Shown here piece after piece: positions 62,466-64,000 of a stretch of 64,000 nt of DNA. The translations under genes and the position numbers were made by a program. Source of the DNA: Hyphomicrobiales bacterium (GTDB lineage Bacteria > Pseudomonadota > Alphaproteobacteria > SPJN01); contig SPJN01000038.1 of NCBI GenBank assembly GCA_006844605.1, forward strand, positions 1-64,000, in the 5' to 3' direction. Under the pieces are notes generated by a model. That model saw nothing but the letters and a program-made list of their open reading frames with translations, did no database searches and was not told where the DNA came from. Each line of letters begins with the position of its first letter. Positions within the stretch are counted from its first letter, which is position 1.

Positions 62466-63671
62466 TTACGCTTTTGCAGCTTGTTTTTGAACTTTTGGTT
62501 CGCGGGGCATTTTCAGGCCGCGTTCCGAAATAATGTTCTTTTGAATTTGGGCGGTGCCGCCACCGATGATCAGGCCAAGGTCAAACATATATTTGGCCTG
62601 CCATGTTCCATCATCACGCAGATAATCGCTTTGCCCGTAAAGCGCACCAAGTTCACCCATCGCATCAATGGCAAGCGCGGCAAGCTGATGGTTCAATTCA
62701 CACCCTTGCAATTTGACAATCAACCCGGCAAGCCCGGCACTTTCCCCCTTGGTCGCAGCGGTTGTAATGCGCAGGCCATTGGCGCGCATGGCATAAACCT
62801 TTGACTGCAACTTCACCAAGCGATCACGGAATACAGGATTGTCGATCAACCGTTCACCGTTCAGTGTTTCTTTATGCATGATGTCGGCGATAGCGAATAA
62901 CCGTTCAACTGCAGCGTTGGGGTTGCCCAACATGCCCCGTTCATGGGTCAAGGTGGCGTTGGCGACGAACCAGCCTTCGCCCGGCTTGCCGACGATCTGA
63001 TTGCGCGGCACCCGCACATCAGTAAAGAATACTTCGTTAAACCCGGCAGCTTCCGTCATGTCCACCAAGGGGCGCACTTCAATGCCCGGCGTTTCCATTG
63101 AGAACGTCAAATAGGAAATGCCCTGATGCTTGGGCGCGTCCGCTTCGGTCCGCACAAGGCAGAACATCATGTCCGCATATTTGGCGGTAGAGGTCCAAAT
63201 CTTTTGCCCGTTGATGACGTAATCATCACCGTCAATCACGGCTGCTGTTTTCAGTGACGCAAGGTCAGACCCTGAGCCGGGCTCAGAATAGCCCTGACAC
63301 CAAATAATTTCACCACGCAGGGTCGGGCCGATAAATTCTTTCTTCTGCTCTTCTGTGCCAAGTTCCAGCAAGGTCGGCACAAACATGGAAATGCCCTGAC
63401 CGGCCAAGCCGCCGGGTACGCCTGACCTTGCAAACTCTTCGGCAATGATGCGGGATTTCAAAATGTCGGGTTCAGCACCATAGCCGCCATAGTCCGCCGG
63501 GATGGTCCGGGCTGCATAACCGTTTTCGATCAACAGTTTTTGCCATGCCAACCGTTTGGGGTTTTTCATCCCCTTATCGGCATAGGTCGGTGCCTTGTCC
63601 CGATTGGCTTCGATGAAGCTGCGGACTTCTTCGCGGAAGGTTTCATATTCCGCGCTGAATTGAAGGTCCAT
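62466..63671 (-). CDS. Acyl-CoA dehydrogenase (first of a pair)
   Basis: A 401-residue acyl-CoA dehydrogenase. WCQGYSEPGSGSDLASLKT is the classic flavin/acyl signature, VINGQKIWTSTAKYADMM follows, and RGMLGNPNAAVERLF and IIGGGTAQIQKNIISERGL end the protein as in FadE-type enzymes. The start at 63671 (MDLQFSAEYETF) has GGGGAA upstream. It is probably the catalytic partner of the 363-aa protein downstream. Confidence 0.88.
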   Translation of the reverse strand: MDLQFSAEYETFREEVRSFIEANRDKAPTYADKGMKNPKRLAWQKLLIENGYAARTIPADYGGYGAEPDILKSRIIAEEFARSGVPGGLAGQGISMFVPTLLELGTEEQKKEFIGPTLRGEIIWCQGYSEPGSGSDLASLKTAAVIDGDDYVINGQKIWTSTAKYADMMFCLVRTEADAPKHQGISYLTFSMETPGIEVRPLVDMTEAAGFNEVFFTDVRVPRNQIVGKPGEGWFVANATLTHERGMLGNPNAAVERLFAIADIMHKETLNGERLIDNPVFRDRLVKLQSKVYAMRANGLRITTAATKGESAGLAGLIVKLQGCELNHQLAALAIDAMGELGALYGQSDYLRDDGTWQAKYMFDLGLIIGGGTAQIQKNIISERGLKMPREPKVQKQAAKA

Positions 63672-63794
63672 TCTGTTCCCCATTTTCCGTGATTATAAAT
63701 TGCGTTGGCGAATTTTTATCACGGCAGGGTGGGGCGTCAAACGCTTTCGCATTTGGTGCCCAAAATCGGCTGCGGCCCCTAGGTCACGATCAGG

Positions 63795-64000
63795 TCAGAC
63801 TAAAGGTTGCTCGTCACGCATCAGGATGATTTGCCCAACATCGGTGCGCCCACGGGCGAAACCAACTTCGCAATAGGCCAGATAATATAGCCACATGCGT
63901 CGGAACCGTTCGTCAAATTCCTGCTCTTTATGGATTTCGGCCCACGCTTCATTAAACCGATCACGCCACCGCGCCAATGTTGTGGCATAGGACTGCCCGA
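63795..64000 (-). CDS. C-terminus of a cyclopropane-fatty-acid synthase-like protein (cut by window edge)
   Basis: The last 67 codons of a gene that continues beyond the window. GQSYATTLARWRDRF, RFRRMWLYYLAYCEVGFARG and VGQIILMRDEQ match the end of SAM-dependent cyclopropane-fatty-acyl-phospholipid synthases, which alter membrane lipid double bonds. The stop TGA is at 63797-63795. Some members of this family are other fatty-acid methyltransferases, so the exact product is open. Confidence 0.8.
   Translation of the reverse strand, partial: GQSYATTLARWRDRFNEAWAEIHKEQEFDERFRRMWLYYLAYCEVGFARGRTDVGQIILMRDEQPLV

Overview
The window is a contiguous piece of an alphaproteobacterial chromosome of moderately high GC. 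The evidence is the aroA-cmk-rpsA-ihfB-lapA-pyrF-trpF-trpB-trpA-accD-folC order, a TIGR02300-type acidic zinc-ribbon protein, COQ7- and UbiH/Coq6-type ubiquinone hydroxylases, and many acyl-CoA enzymes. A free-living, probably marine heterotroph of the Rhodospirillales/Sneathiellales/Kordiimonadales type would fit, but the genus cannot be fixed from sequence alone. Two tRNA genes are present (Leu-CAA and Ala-GGC). No rRNA, integrase, transposase, prophage or CRISPR array was seen.

Layout. 1-2.8 kb: edge of a cut-off gene, a penicillin-acylase-family lipoprotein and a GFA-family zinc protein. 3.0-4.4 kb: a small islet of unfamiliar genes, one interrupted by an in-frame stop, next to the 3' end of tRNA-Leu. 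4.7-9.8 kb: a VTT-domain/dsbB/coq7 run, an NTF2-like protein, a GH20 hexosaminidase and an SDR. 9.9-18.9 kb: two acyl-CoA-ligase-like enzymes, an SDR, an MFS carrier, a Tat-exported PhoX-like protein and a DUF2141 protein. 19.0-22.3 kb: nitrogen block glnK-amtB-amt, with a good sigma-54 promoter in front of glnK. 22.5-26.3 kb: ubiquinone hydroxylase, GNAT and a large acyl-CoA dehydrogenase. 26.6-28.8 kb: bufA1-bufB-bufC-bufD, a bufferin-type (DUF2282 precursor, DUF692/MNIO enzyme) RiPP operon. 28.9-44.7 kb: amidohydrolase, then the housekeeping folC...aroA strand. That strand is interrupted between pyrF and trpF by an unfamiliar two-gene cassette (506 aa and 294 aa). 44.8-64 kb: tRNA-Ala, lipid and aromatic metabolism (two PF10118 paralogues, a hydrolase-SDR fusion, TetR, questin-oxidase-like protein, thiolase, GntR/FadR regulator, two acyl-CoA dehydrogenases), malate synthase G, an XRE-2TM regulator, a methyltransferase/glycosyltransferase pair, TrmO, and the start of a cyclopropane-fatty-acid-synthase-like gene cut by the window edge.

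How it works together. Much of the accessory content is fatty-acid or steroid-like acyl-CoA catabolism: ligases activate acids, dehydrogenases and SDRs oxidise them, thiolase releases acetyl-CoA, and malate synthase feeds it through the glyoxylate bypass. TetR and FadR-type regulators sit beside these genes. The FadR-type regulator has a perfect palindromic operator lying between its own -35 and -10.

Best candidates for something new. (1) The cassette at 35.9-38.3 kb. Its larger protein carries three copies of an IGxxLYxxSTGK motif, a proline-rich linker, a charged helical stretch and a C-terminal hydrophobic hairpin like that of pore-forming bacteriocins, and its stop codon abuts the GTG start of the partner gene. 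(2) The decayed tRNA-Leu islet, which repeats the theme of a protein with a hydrophobic C-terminus followed by an overlapping small membrane protein. (3) A recurring pattern of short tandem duplications that include stop codons at the 3' ends of at least six unrelated genes. The buf operon belongs to a recently described family and is the best-supported specialised system here.
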